A DNA stretch of 64,000 nucleotides from Clostridium amylolyticum. GTDB taxonomy: Bacteria; Bacillota; Clostridia; Clostridiales; Clostridiaceae. Made by a program: the position numbers and the translations under genes. The DNA lies in contig NZ_FQZO01000004.1 of assembly GCF_900142075.1 (NCBI RefSeq), forward strand, positions 62,001-126,000, in the 5' to 3' direction. Of this stretch, positions 43,851 to 51,434 are shown piece by piece. Position 1 is the first letter of the stretch. Every line of letters starts with the position of its first letter. The notes below the pieces were generated by a model. The model did no database searches. It was not told the origin of the DNA and worked only from the letters and a program-made list of their open reading frames with translations.

Positions 43851-44861
43851 TTATGCTTCTTCTTTCATAGCCTTAACTTGAGCTATCATTTCTGGTATTA
43901 CTTTATTTAAGTCTCCTACTATACCTAGGTCAGCTACCTTCATTATAGGAGCAGTTTCATCTTTATTAATAGCTATGATATAATCTGATTCTTGCATACC
44001 AGCTAAGTGCTGTATAGCTCCTGAAATACCACAAGCTATATATATGGTAGGTCTTACAGTCTTACCTGTTTGTCCAACTTGGTAATCTCTATCTAACCAT
44101 CCATTTTCTACAGCAGCTCTAGAAGCAGCTACAGTTCCTCCCATAACCTCTGCCAAGTCTTGTAAAAGTTTGAAGGTGTCTTTATCACCTACTCCTCTAC
44201 CTCCGGAAATGATTATGTTAGCTTCTCCGATATCTACTATATCTTTTTTCTGTTTTATAACTTCTACTATTTTAGTTCTTATGTCACTTTCTTCTAGTGA
44301 AACAGCAACTTTTTCTATAATAGCATTATTTGCTTCATTTTTGTGCATTTTTTCAAACACACCTGGTCTAACTGTAGCCATTTGTGGTCTATGATCAGCA
44401 CAAGCTATAGTTGCCATTAGGTTTCCACCAAAAGCTGGTCTTGTAGCAAGAAGATATTTACCTTCTTCATCTATGTCCAAAGAAGTACAGTCTGCAGTTA
44501 ATCCTGTGGATAATCTTGCAGCTACTCTAGGTCCTAAATCTCTTCCTATAAATGTTGCACCTATGAATAATATTTCTGGCTTTCTTTCATTAACTAAGTC
44601 ACAGATAACCTTAGTGTATCCATCTGTAGTGAAATGTGATAGTAAAGGATTTTCAGCTACCAATACTTCATCAGCACCATGACTAGCTAAATCTTTTGCT
44701 AATTCATCTACTTTGTCTCCTAATAAAAGAGCAGTAAGCTTAACTCCAAGCTTATCAGCCATTTTTCTTCCTTCACCTAAAAGTTCCAATGAAACCTTTT
44801 GAAGTTCGCCGTCCCTCTGCTCAGCAAAAACCCAAACGCCTTTGTAATCAGCTATATTCAT
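43851..44861 (-). CDS. etfA: Electron transfer flavoprotein alpha subunit
   Basis: A 336-residue subunit holding the FAD that passes electrons to Bcd. The ETF alpha signature occurs at the C-terminal domain, with SGGRGVGDKDTF, VGQTGKTVRPTIYIACGISGAIQHLAGM and IAINKDETAPI. In clostridia EtfAB with Bcd bifurcates electrons from NADH to crotonyl-CoA and ferredoxin. Lies 19 bases after etfB. Confidence 0.97.
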   Translation of the reverse strand: MNIADYKGVWVFAEQRDGELQKVSLELLGEGRKMADKLGVKLTALLLGDKVDELAKDLASHGADEVLVAENPLLSHFTTDGYTKVICDLVNERKPEILFIGATFIGRDLGPRVAARLSTGLTADCTSLDIDEEGKYLLATRPAFGGNLMATIACADHRPQMATVRPGVFEKMHKNEANNAIIEKVAVSLEESDIRTKIVEVIKQKKDIVDIGEANIIISGGRGVGDKDTFKLLQDLAEVMGGTVAASRAAVENGWLDRDYQVGQTGKTVRPTIYIACGISGAIQHLAGMQESDYIIAINKDETAPIMKVADLGIVGDLNKVIPEMIAQVKAMKEEA

Positions 44862-44880
44862 TATTTTTACCTCCTATAAC

Positions 44881-45663
44881 TTAGATGTAGTGTTTTTCCT
44901 TCATTTTTTTAAGTACATAGCTTACCGCTTCTGATACAGGCTTATTAACTACCTCTCCCTGTCCTTTGGCTTCTTTGGTCATGGACTTTTTAACTTTAGT
45001 TGGTGATCCTGAAAGTCCTAGTTCTGCCTTATCTACATCTATGTCATCTGCTGTCATGATTTTGATTTCTTTGTTAGCAGATTCAAATATATATCTTGCA
45101 TGCATATATCTTGGAGCATTTAATTCTTTTATTGCTGTAAGAAGCACTGGTGCTTTAACATTGATTATTTCATATCCATCTTCTAAGGCTCTGTTAATAT
45201 AAAGGTCTTCACCTTCTATTTTAACTTCTTGAACATAAGTTACTTGAGGAATATCAAGGTGTTCAGCAATTTCTGGTCCAACTTGAGCTGTATCACCATC
45301 TATAGCTTGTCTACCACCAAATATTATGTCATATTCACCTATTTTTCTTATAGCTCCAGCTAAAGCTTTAGAAGTTGCTAGTGTATCTGCTCCTGCAAAA
45401 GCTCTATCTGTAATAAGAATAGCTTCATCAGCTCCCATAGCAAGAGCTTCTCTTAAAGCATCTTTAGCTTGTGGAGGTCCCATGCTTATAACTGTTACTG
45501 TAGCACCATAATTATCTTTTAATACTAGTGCTTCTTCTAAAGCATGTTTATCTTCAGGGTTTATAATTGATGGAACTCCTTCTCTAATAAGTGTTCCAGT
45601 TTTAGGATCTATTCTAACTGCAGTAGTATCAGGTACTTGTTTTAAACAAACTATTATCTTCAT
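44881..45663 (-). CDS. etfB: Electron transfer flavoprotein beta subunit
   Basis: A 260-residue partner of EtfA with the beta signature ALREALAMGADEAILITDRAFAGADTLATSKALA and GGRQAIDGDTAQVGPEIAEHL. It contains the NADH-binding and second FAD region needed for bifurcation. The C-terminal arm VLKKMKEKHYI is conserved. Immediately follows bcd. Confidence 0.97.
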   Translation of the reverse strand: MKIIVCLKQVPDTTAVRIDPKTGTLIREGVPSIINPEDKHALEEALVLKDNYGATVTVISMGPPQAKDALREALAMGADEAILITDRAFAGADTLATSKALAGAIRKIGEYDIIFGGRQAIDGDTAQVGPEIAEHLDIPQVTYVQEVKIEGEDLYINRALEDGYEIINVKAPVLLTAIKELNAPRYMHARYIFESANKEIKIMTADDIDVDKAELGLSGSPTKVKKSMTKEAKGQGEVVNKPVSEAVSYVLKKMKEKHYI

Positions 45664-45675
45664 TAAACTGCCTCC

Positions 45676-46815
45676 TTATTTTAAAACACTACCAGCGATA
45701 ACCATTTTTTGAACCTGTGAAGTTCCTTCATAGATTTCAGTTATCTTAGCATCTCTCATCATTCTTTCTACTGGATATTCTTTAGTGTAACCATATCCAC
45801 CAAAGATTTGAACAGCTTTAGTAGTAACTTCCATAGCTACCTCTGATGCAAATAGTTTTGCCCTAGCTGCATCTAAGGAATATGGCATTTTGTTATCCTT
45901 CAGCCAAGCTGCTCTGTAAACTAAATATCTAGCAGCTTCAATCTTAACATCCATATCCGCCATCATCCATTGAAGTCCTTGGAAAGCTGAAAGTGGTCTT
46001 CCAAACTGTTTTCTTTCTTTCATATAGTTAGCTGCTTCTTCAAGAGCACCTTCTGCAATTCCTAGTGCCTGTGCTGCTATTCCTATTCTTCCACCATCCA
46101 GGGTTTTCATAGCTACACCAAAACCTCTGCCTTCTTGGCCAATAAGGTTTTCCTTTGGTACTATACAATTGTCCATAATAAGTTCAGTAGTGGAGGAAGC
46201 TCTTATACCTAACTTATTTTCAACCTTTCCAATGGAGAAACCTGGGAAGTCTTTTTCTACTATAAATGCAGAGATTCCCTTGGTCCCTTTTGATCTATCT
46301 GTCATAGCAAATATTATGAACACATCAGCATATCCACCGTTGGTTATAAATATCTTTGAACCATTTAATATATAATTGTCTCCATCAAGACGAGCCACTG
46401 TCTGTTGTCCAGCAGCATCAGTACCAGCACCTGGTTCAGTTAATCCAAAGGCACCAAGCTTTTCACCTTTAGCTAGTGGAATAAGATATTTTTGTTTTTG
46501 TGCTTCATTACCGAAACTTTCAATTAAAGATGCACATAAGGAAACGTGAGCAGATAATATAACTCCAGTAGTACCGCAAGCTTTAGAAAGCTCTTCTACT
46601 GCAAGTATATAAGATAGTGTGTCTCCACCTGCTCCACCATATTCTTTTGAAAAAGGAAGACCCATCATACCATATTGAGCCATCTTTTTAACATTTTCTA
46701 TAGGAAATCTTTCTGTTTCATCTATTTCAGCTGCAATGGGCTTTACTTCATTAATGGTAAATTCTTTTACCATTTGTTTTACTAATTCTTGTTCTTTAGA
46801 TAAAGCAAAATTCAT
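45676..46815 (-). CDS. bcd: Butyryl-CoA dehydrogenase
   Basis: A 379-residue acyl-CoA dehydrogenase that reduces crotonyl-CoA to butyryl-CoA. It shows the FAD motif LGAFGLTEPGAGTDA and FITNGGYADVF, the central QALGIAEGALEEAANYMKER, and the catalytic Glu in KITEIYEGTSQVQKM near residue 365. The EtfBA genes directly downstream confirm the Bcd-Etf complex. Confidence 0.97.
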   Translation of the reverse strand: MNFALSKEQELVKQMVKEFTINEVKPIAAEIDETERFPIENVKKMAQYGMMGLPFSKEYGGAGGDTLSYILAVEELSKACGTTGVILSAHVSLCASLIESFGNEAQKQKYLIPLAKGEKLGAFGLTEPGAGTDAAGQQTVARLDGDNYILNGSKIFITNGGYADVFIIFAMTDRSKGTKGISAFIVEKDFPGFSIGKVENKLGIRASSTTELIMDNCIVPKENLIGQEGRGFGVAMKTLDGGRIGIAAQALGIAEGALEEAANYMKERKQFGRPLSAFQGLQWMMADMDVKIEAARYLVYRAAWLKDNKMPYSLDAARAKLFASEVAMEVTTKAVQIFGGYGYTKEYPVERMMRDAKITEIYEGTSQVQKMVIAGSVLK

Positions 46816-46836
46816 CTATTTTACCTCCTTGAGATG

Positions 46837-47622
46837 CTATTTATTTTGGAAGTTCTTTTCTGATCTTTTTTCAACGAATGCTGTCATGCCTTCTTTTTGG
46901 TCATGGGTGGAGAAACATTCCCCAAATACTTCTGCCTCATAGCTTAATGCAGTGTCAATATCCACTTGCATTCCTCTATTTATAGCTATTTTACTAAGTG
47001 TTACCGCTACAGGAGCTTGATTTGCTATAGTGTTTGCCATAGCTTTAGCTTCATTCATAAGTTCTTCTAAAGGAACTACCTTATTAACAAGCCCTATTCT
47101 ATAAGCTTCATCAGCTTTAATGATAGCACCGGTATAGATAAGCTCTTTAGCTTTTCCTAAACCTACTATTCTTGCTAGTCTTTGGGTTCCTCCAAAACCT
47201 GGTGTTATTCCAAGTCCGGTTTCAGGTTGTCCAAATTTAGCTTTTTCAGAAGCTATTCTAATATCGCAAGCCATTGAAAGCTCACATCCACCACCAAGAG
47301 CGAATCCTGAAATAGCTGCTATTACAGGTTTTTCTAAGTTTTCTAATCTTCTGAAAACTTTGTTTCCAAGTATAGAGAATTTTCTTCCTTGGATGGCATT
47401 TAAGTCTTTCATCTCTGTGATGTCTGCACCAGCTACAAAAGCTTTTTCTCCTGCGCCAGTTAGAATAACTGCATAAATGCTGTCATCTTCTTCTAGATTT
47501 GCAATAACCAAATCAAGTTCTTTTAAAGTCTCGCTATTGAGAGCATTAAGAGCCTTTGGTCTATTGATTGTTACCATGGCAATATTTCCTTCTTTTTCAA
47601 GAAGAACATTGTTTAATTCCAT
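46837..47622 (-). CDS. crt: 3-hydroxybutyryl-CoA dehydratase (crotonase)
   Basis: A 261-residue enoyl-CoA hydratase that removes water from 3-hydroxybutyryl-CoA. The oxyanion-hole segments FVAGADITEM and SGFALGGGCELSMACDIRIA are intact, and the catalytic Glu pair lies in the latter and in QPETGLGITPGFGGTQRLAR. First gene of the operon; its promoter overlaps a Rex operator. TTAAGGAGG precedes the ATG. Confidence 0.97.
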   Translation of the reverse strand: MELNNVLLEKEGNIAMVTINRPKALNALNSETLKELDLVIANLEEDDSIYAVILTGAGEKAFVAGADITEMKDLNAIQGRKFSILGNKVFRRLENLEKPVIAAISGFALGGGCELSMACDIRIASEKAKFGQPETGLGITPGFGGTQRLARIVGLGKAKELIYTGAIIKADEAYRIGLVNKVVPLEELMNEAKAMANTIANQAPVAVTLSKIAINRGMQVDIDTALSYEAEVFGECFSTHDQKEGMTAFVEKRSEKNFQNK

Positions 47623-47773
47623 AGCGGCATCCTCCTTAAATTCTATTTTAAAAGAAATAATAATTTAATTGCTGCTTCAAGCAATTGCTTTGAAGGGGAG
47701 AAATCACTTGAAACTTACACATTTATATGTGTTTTGAATACCTTTTAGATGCATCTTTGCATCAAAACAAAAA

Positions 47774-47801
47774 AATAATTGAAGTGAAACACTTCAATTA
47801 T
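47774..47801 (-). terminator. rex terminator overlapping the crt transcription start
   Basis: ATAATTGAAGTG pairs perfectly with CACTTCAATTAT (loop AAA) and TTTTTTT follows on the minus strand. It lies about 60 bases beyond the rex stop and begins right at the start site predicted from the crt promoter. Confidence 0.8.
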
Positions 47802-47802
47802 C

Positions 47803-47831
47803 ATTATATTACTTTGTTAAATTTTTTGCAA
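47803..47831 (-). promoter_or_regulatory. crt operon promoter
   Basis: On the minus strand TTGCAA (47826-47831), exactly 17 bases, TATAAT (47803-47808). Confidence 0.8.
47814..47831. promoter_or_regulatory. Rex operator of the butyryl-CoA operon
   Basis: TTGTTAAATTTTTTGCAA fits TTGTTAANNNNTTAACAA at 12 of 14 fixed positions. It covers the -35 box and spacer of the crt promoter, so Rex would block polymerase when NADH is low. The gene for Rex is directly upstream. Confidence 0.85.
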
Positions 47832-47859
47832 TAAATTATTCAAATTAATATGAAAAATT

Positions 47860-48492
47860 TTACTTTCCTTCATTCAATAGATATACTAGAGTAAGTAAAC
47901 TCTCGCTTAAATGTACATTTTCTATTATTACATCTTCTGGAGCTGTGAGATCAATAGGGGCAAAGTTCCATATACCTTTAACTCCGCCATTTACAAGAAT
48001 ATCACATACCTTTTGAGCACTGGTTTGAGGAACGCATAACATTCCTATATCCACAGGATTGCTCTTAAGGAAATTCTCCATTTCATCAATATCAGCTATC
48101 TCTATGTCCCTTATCCTTATGCCCACAAGCTTAGGATTAGCATCAAATATGCCCTTCAAATTAAATCCTAGCTTATCGAATCTAGTATAATTCGCAAGCG
48201 CTTGACCTAGGTTACCAGCTCCGATTATCACATAGTTATAATCCTTTTGCAGCCCTAGTATAGCACTGATTTGGTTGTAAAGCTCTTTTACATTGTATCC
48301 ATAGCCTTGTTGACCAAAGTCTCCAAAGCAGTTTAAATCCTGTCTTATCTGAGAAGCAGTAAATCCAATCTTCTCACTTAATTCCTTAGAAGATATTCTA
48401 TCTACATCATTTTTTAATAGTTCCATTAAGTATCTATGATACTTAGGCAGCCTTTTAATAACTGCCATAGAAATGTTTTTCTTTCTATCCAT
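47860..48492 (-). CDS. rex: Redox-sensing transcriptional repressor Rex
   Basis: A 210-residue repressor that senses NADH/NAD+. The N-terminal winged helix has SKELSEKIGFTASQIRQDLNCFGDFGQQGYGYNV, the Rex DNA-reading segment. The Rossmann domain starts VIIGAGNLGQALANY, and the C-terminal helix that swaps between subunits follows. Length and order agree with the family. It sits immediately upstream of crt, the arrangement in most butyrate-forming clostridia. Rex-like sites upstream of crt and of the hydrogenase-like gene are its expected targets in this window. Confidence 0.96.
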   Translation of the reverse strand: MDRKKNISMAVIKRLPKYHRYLMELLKNDVDRISSKELSEKIGFTASQIRQDLNCFGDFGQQGYGYNVKELYNQISAILGLQKDYNYVIIGAGNLGQALANYTRFDKLGFNLKGIFDANPKLVGIRIRDIEIADIDEMENFLKSNPVDIGMLCVPQTSAQKVCDILVNGGVKGIWNFAPIDLTAPEDVIIENVHLSESLLTLVYLLNEGK

Positions 48493-48929
48493 CTCCAGAG
48501 CACCTCTTTATGTATAATTATTAATCTAAATATATCATTTTTACTGTATATATTATTTATAAAATATATATTACCACAGTTTATAATATTATATCTATAT
48601 TTACCTATTAATTATACTTAATTGATAAATAATAAGCAATTATTTTTAATATTTTATCCAAAACATTGTTAATAATATAACTATTTTCCTGTAATCTCAG
48701 TATAATTTATAGCATTTTTTGTATATTTTTCCTTACACTTTTTGCTGGTAACCGGTTACACATTGTAACCATTATAATGCTTTGCAATGATTATTTATTA
48801 ATAATTTTCTGTATAAATATAGTCAATAATTTTCTATTTATATCAAATTTTCTAATTTTTTCATCTTTTATTGTAGATAAAAAAACAACTTAATAAATAT
48901 TTCATTAATATATGTACAATATATTTTCA
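48493..48929. other. Intergenic region upstream of rex with operator-like sites
   Basis: About 435 AT-rich bases without a gene. It has a weak Rex-like site (48666-48683, TTGTTAATAATATAACTA) that may serve autoregulation. It also holds a GC-rich cluster at 48748-48770: the palindrome GTAACCGGTTAC, with GGTTACA-CAT-TGTAACC overlapping its right half, near a TATAAT-like box on either strand. The regulator is unknown. Confidence 0.5.
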
Positions 48930-49520
48930 TTATTTAAAAAAGCTTAATAATACTTCCGAAACTCCAAGATGTTCAATTAGTATTTTCACTCCTATAAATA
49001 TTAATAATAAACCACCTAAAACAGTAGCCTTATTCTTTACTAAGCTTCCTACCTTTTCTCCTGTTATTACCCCTATGAAGCTTAGCACAAAAGTTATACT
49101 TGCTATAAAAGTTACAGCGGTTAATATATTTACATTTAAAAATGCAAGGCTTATACCTACGGCTAAAGCATCTATACTTGTAGCAATAGCTAAAGTCAAG
49201 TAAAGCTTTGTGCTATAATCCATAATACAAGCTTCCTCTTCTTCTTCCTTAAATGCATCTATTAGCATTTTTCCTCCAATAATGGAAAGAAGTGCAAATG
49301 CAATCCAATGGTCTATTGAAGTTATGTACTCAGTGAAATTTTTTCCTAACATCCATCCAATCAATGGCATAAGACCTTGAAAGCCTCCAAAATACAATCC
49401 TGCTTTTATGCCTGTGGTAACTTTATTCTCCTTACAAGCCCTTATTCCTAAAGTTAAAGATACTACCGTGGCGTCCATAGCCAAACCTAAAGCAATTAAA
49501 AAAATTGATACTACACTCAT
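48930..49520 (-). CDS. mntP: Manganese efflux pump MntP
   Basis: A 196-residue protein with six predicted membrane helices that exports Mn2+. The two internally related halves each carry the family's acidic helix motif: LGLAMDATVVSLTLG near residue 10 and IATSIDALAVGISLA near residue 113. An acidic loop EEEEEA lies between. The yybP-ykoY riboswitch upstream matches this function. Confidence 0.93.
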   Translation of the reverse strand: MSVVSIFLIALGLAMDATVVSLTLGIRACKENKVTTGIKAGLYFGGFQGLMPLIGWMLGKNFTEYITSIDHWIAFALLSIIGGKMLIDAFKEEEEEACIMDYSTKLYLTLAIATSIDALAVGISLAFLNVNILTAVTFIASITFVLSFIGVITGEKVGSLVKNKATVLGGLLLIFIGVKILIEHLGVSEVLLSFFK

Positions 49521-49637
49521 GATATACCCCCAAGATATATTATTTTTGTATACTTTCAGCTCTTTTAATAGAAGTATTACAAATAGTCAATAACTCATAA
49601 CTCATGTGGCTGCAACTTTACTTGTTACAATAAAAAA

Positions 49638-49678
49638 GAGGCTTATGTATAACGCAACCCCTCGTTATACATAAGTCT
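49638..49678 (-). terminator. Riboswitch-controlled terminator of mntP
   Basis: On the minus strand CTTATGTATAACG (49663-49675) pairs with CGTTATACATAAG (49642-49654), and flanking GAG/CTC pairs extend the stem. TTTTTTATT follows. The stem lies between the aptamer and the gene. Confidence 0.88.
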
Positions 49679-49689
49679 CACTTTTTAAT

Positions 49690-49782
49690 ACAAAGCCAGA
49701 TGATTATCATCAGTATGTTGACTCTGTAACAGGACACAAACCGTCCTGCATGCTACTCCCTTATGCCTGAAAGTAATCTTAA
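49690..49782 (-). ncRNA. Manganese riboswitch (yybP-ykoY)
   Basis: On the minus strand the conserved blocks of the yybP-ykoY family occur in order: GGGAGTAGC, a P2-like hairpin GCAGGACGGTTTGTGTCCTG, AGTCAACATACTG and CTGGCTTTG. In this family Mn2+ bound between the two conserved loops stabilises the aptamer and favours read-through. That fits the adjacent manganese exporter gene. Confidence 0.92.
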
Positions 49783-49789
49783 CTTCTCC

Positions 49790-49818
49790 ATTATAGTTAA
49801 GTTAAATACTACTGTCAA
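49790..49818 (-). promoter_or_regulatory. mntP promoter
   Basis: Consensus sigma-A promoter on the minus strand: TTGACA (49813-49818), 17 bases, TATAAT (49790-49795). The aptamer begins within ten bases of the predicted start. Confidence 0.85.
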
Positions 49819-49867
49819 TATAGATTTTTTAACAGTAAACTTTTTCTAACTTCCTTACCTTTTTTAT

Positions 49868-50689
49868 TTAAATATATTTTTTATATTCAGCATATTCGCT
49901 TAATTCATTTATTAGATGCTTTATTTCTTGATCTTTAGTTTTGTCCATTATTAGTATGACATCTTTAGCGTTTACAATTACCAGATCCTTTATTCCGAAA
50001 CCTATAACCAAGTTATCCTTATTACCAAATACAGAACAATTTTCACTTTGATCTAGGAAAACATTATCCCAAACGAAATTTCCACCATATTGTGTTAAAA
50101 ATCTACTTAAAGCAGAAAAACTGCCTATATCATCCCATATAAAATCACATTTTATCACAAAAGCTTTTCTTGTTTTCTGCATAATTCCAAAATCGATGGA
50201 TATACCATCAATAACATTGTACTGCTGCTCAATAACCTCATTTTCTTCAGGATTATCCAGTGACTTATAGATTTCCATTAAGCTTTTATACATTTTAGGA
50301 AGATACTTATCAAACTCCCTAATGATAACATCTGCTCTAAATATAAACATCCCACTATTCCAAAGATATGACCCTTTTAATAAAAAGTCTTTTGCTACCT
50401 CAATATTAGGTTTCTCAGTAAATCTCGCAACTTTATAAGTTGCAATATTACCCTGTGATCTCTCTCCCATTTCAATATATCCATAACCTGTTTCAGGTCT
50501 TGTAGGGGCTACACCGATAGTTACTAAGCCTCTCTTCCTATCAGCAATTTCCACCGCCTGTTTCAAAGTTTCTTGAAATGCCTTTTCTCCTTCTATATAA
50601 TGATCAGAAGGAAGCACCATCATTATGGCATCCTTATCCTTTTTCAGGAGCTTAACCGCAGAAAGACCTATACAGGTAGCAGTCCCCAC
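49868..50689 (-). pseudogene. manC: Mannose-1-phosphate guanylyltransferase, 5' truncated
   Basis: The remaining 273 codons cover the C-terminal three quarters of ManC/CpsB, which makes GDP-mannose from mannose 1-phosphate and GTP. Visible are LPSDHYIEGEKAFQET and GYGYIEMG and RFTEKPN, then the left-handed helix part. Missing are about 80 N-terminal residues with the nucleotide-binding signature (GGxGTRxWPxS). The first possible start, GTG at 50687-50689, has no ribosome binding site, and homology to the family fades at about this point. The break lies about 65 bases from the dispersed repeat A, so repeat-mediated rearrangement or insertion of the mobile DNA to the right removed the 5' end. 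Confidence 0.8.
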
Positions 50690-50755
50690 ATTTACGATAT
50701 TGGACTTTTTTATGATTTTAGACTTGAAAATTCATGTTTATCTTATGAAGATGGT

Positions 50756-50905
50756 TTATTTAATTTAAAATTTAAAATGCCAAATTTAAAATGAAGGTTG
50801 AAATTCCTGCGGAATTTCTTAAATTATATTCTATATTTCAAAAACTCCTTTGGAGTTTTATCCTTAATTCTAAATTCTAAATTTTTAATTTTTAATTCTC
50901 AATTG
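50756..50905. repeat. Dispersed repeat, copy A
   Basis: About 150 bases: TTTATTTAATTTAAAATTTA, ATGCCAAATTTAAAATGAAGG, AAATTCCTGCGGAATTTC, AAAAACTCCTTTGGAGTTTT, and closing TAATTCTAAATTC…TTAATTCTCAATT. It overlaps the 3' end of the four-helix-bundle gene and is in the same orientation as copy B. Confidence 0.8.
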
Positions 50906-51248
50906 TATTGCACTTCTTTATTATGCTACTTAATATTCTACATATCTCATTGCATTCTTTTAAAGTTACATATGCTTCTTTTTCTGTTAAAATATCTGTT
51001 GCTATCATTAATTCCAACCAGTATTCAGTTTCCTTTGCTTCTTTAAGTGCTATGCCTAATTTATTTTTAAAGTCTGCTCTACTAACTCCATTTACACCTT
51101 CTCTAGTATTTGCACCTATACTAGTTCCTGATCTTAGTAATTGCTTTGATAGGATATATTCTTTTTTCTCATTGACTAATTTTTTATATAAATTAACTAT
51201 TTTTATAGCAAAAGAAAATGATTTGTCTAGTATTATATTGGTTGCCAT
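50892..51248 (-). CDS. Four-helix-bundle protein (23S rRNA intervening-sequence protein family)
   Basis: A 118-residue protein with the hallmarks of the IVS/S23 four-helix-bundle family: FSFAIKIVNLYKKL, then LSKQLLRSGTSIGANTREGVNGVSRADFKNKLGIALKEAKETEYWLELM. The family is found in 23S rRNA intervening sequences and as lone genes; the role is unknown. The ATG at 51246-51248 has AAAGGAGATTACT upstream, so I use it instead of the earlier in-frame start. Its last residues (IEN and stop) are encoded by copy A of the repeat. Bracketed by direct copies A and B. Confidence 0.85.
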   Translation of the reverse strand: MATNIILDKSFSFAIKIVNLYKKLVNEKKEYILSKQLLRSGTSIGANTREGVNGVSRADFKNKLGIALKEAKETEYWLELMIATDILTEKEAYVTLKECNEICRILSSIIKKCNTIEN

Positions 51249-51289
51249 AGTAATCTCCTTTAATTCGTATACTATGAGTATTGACAATA

Positions 51290-51434
51290 TTTATTTAATT
51301 TAGAATGTAAAATTTAAAATGCCAAATGAATGTTGAAATTCCTGCGGAATTTCTTCAATTTTATTTTTCTAAACTAGGCTCTGCCTAGTTTATTCCTCCA
51401 TTTTCAATTTTAAATTTCCAATTTTAAATTGATG
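51290..51434. repeat. Dispersed repeat, copy B
   Basis: TTTATTTAATTTAGAATGTA, AATTTAAAATGCCAAATGAA, GTTGAAATTCCTGCGGAATT repeat copy A base for base over most of 65 bases. Then comes a different inner hairpin (AACTAGGCTCTGCCTAGTT) and the terminal TTTTCAATTTTAAATTTCCA. It ends directly at the stop codon of the serine recombinase at 51435. Confidence 0.8.

Larger units (their letters stand above)
49521..49867. other. Leader region of mntP
   Basis: This 347-base stretch is not a gene. It holds the mntP promoter, the Mn2+ riboswitch aptamer and its terminator, then a leader of about 115 bases. The truncated manC ends just to its right. Confidence 0.8.

Noticed and set aside
30898..51434. CRISPR array suggested by the repeated AATTTAAAAT elements
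   Set aside because: The copies are far apart, unequal in length, palindromic, and not separated by uniform spacers.
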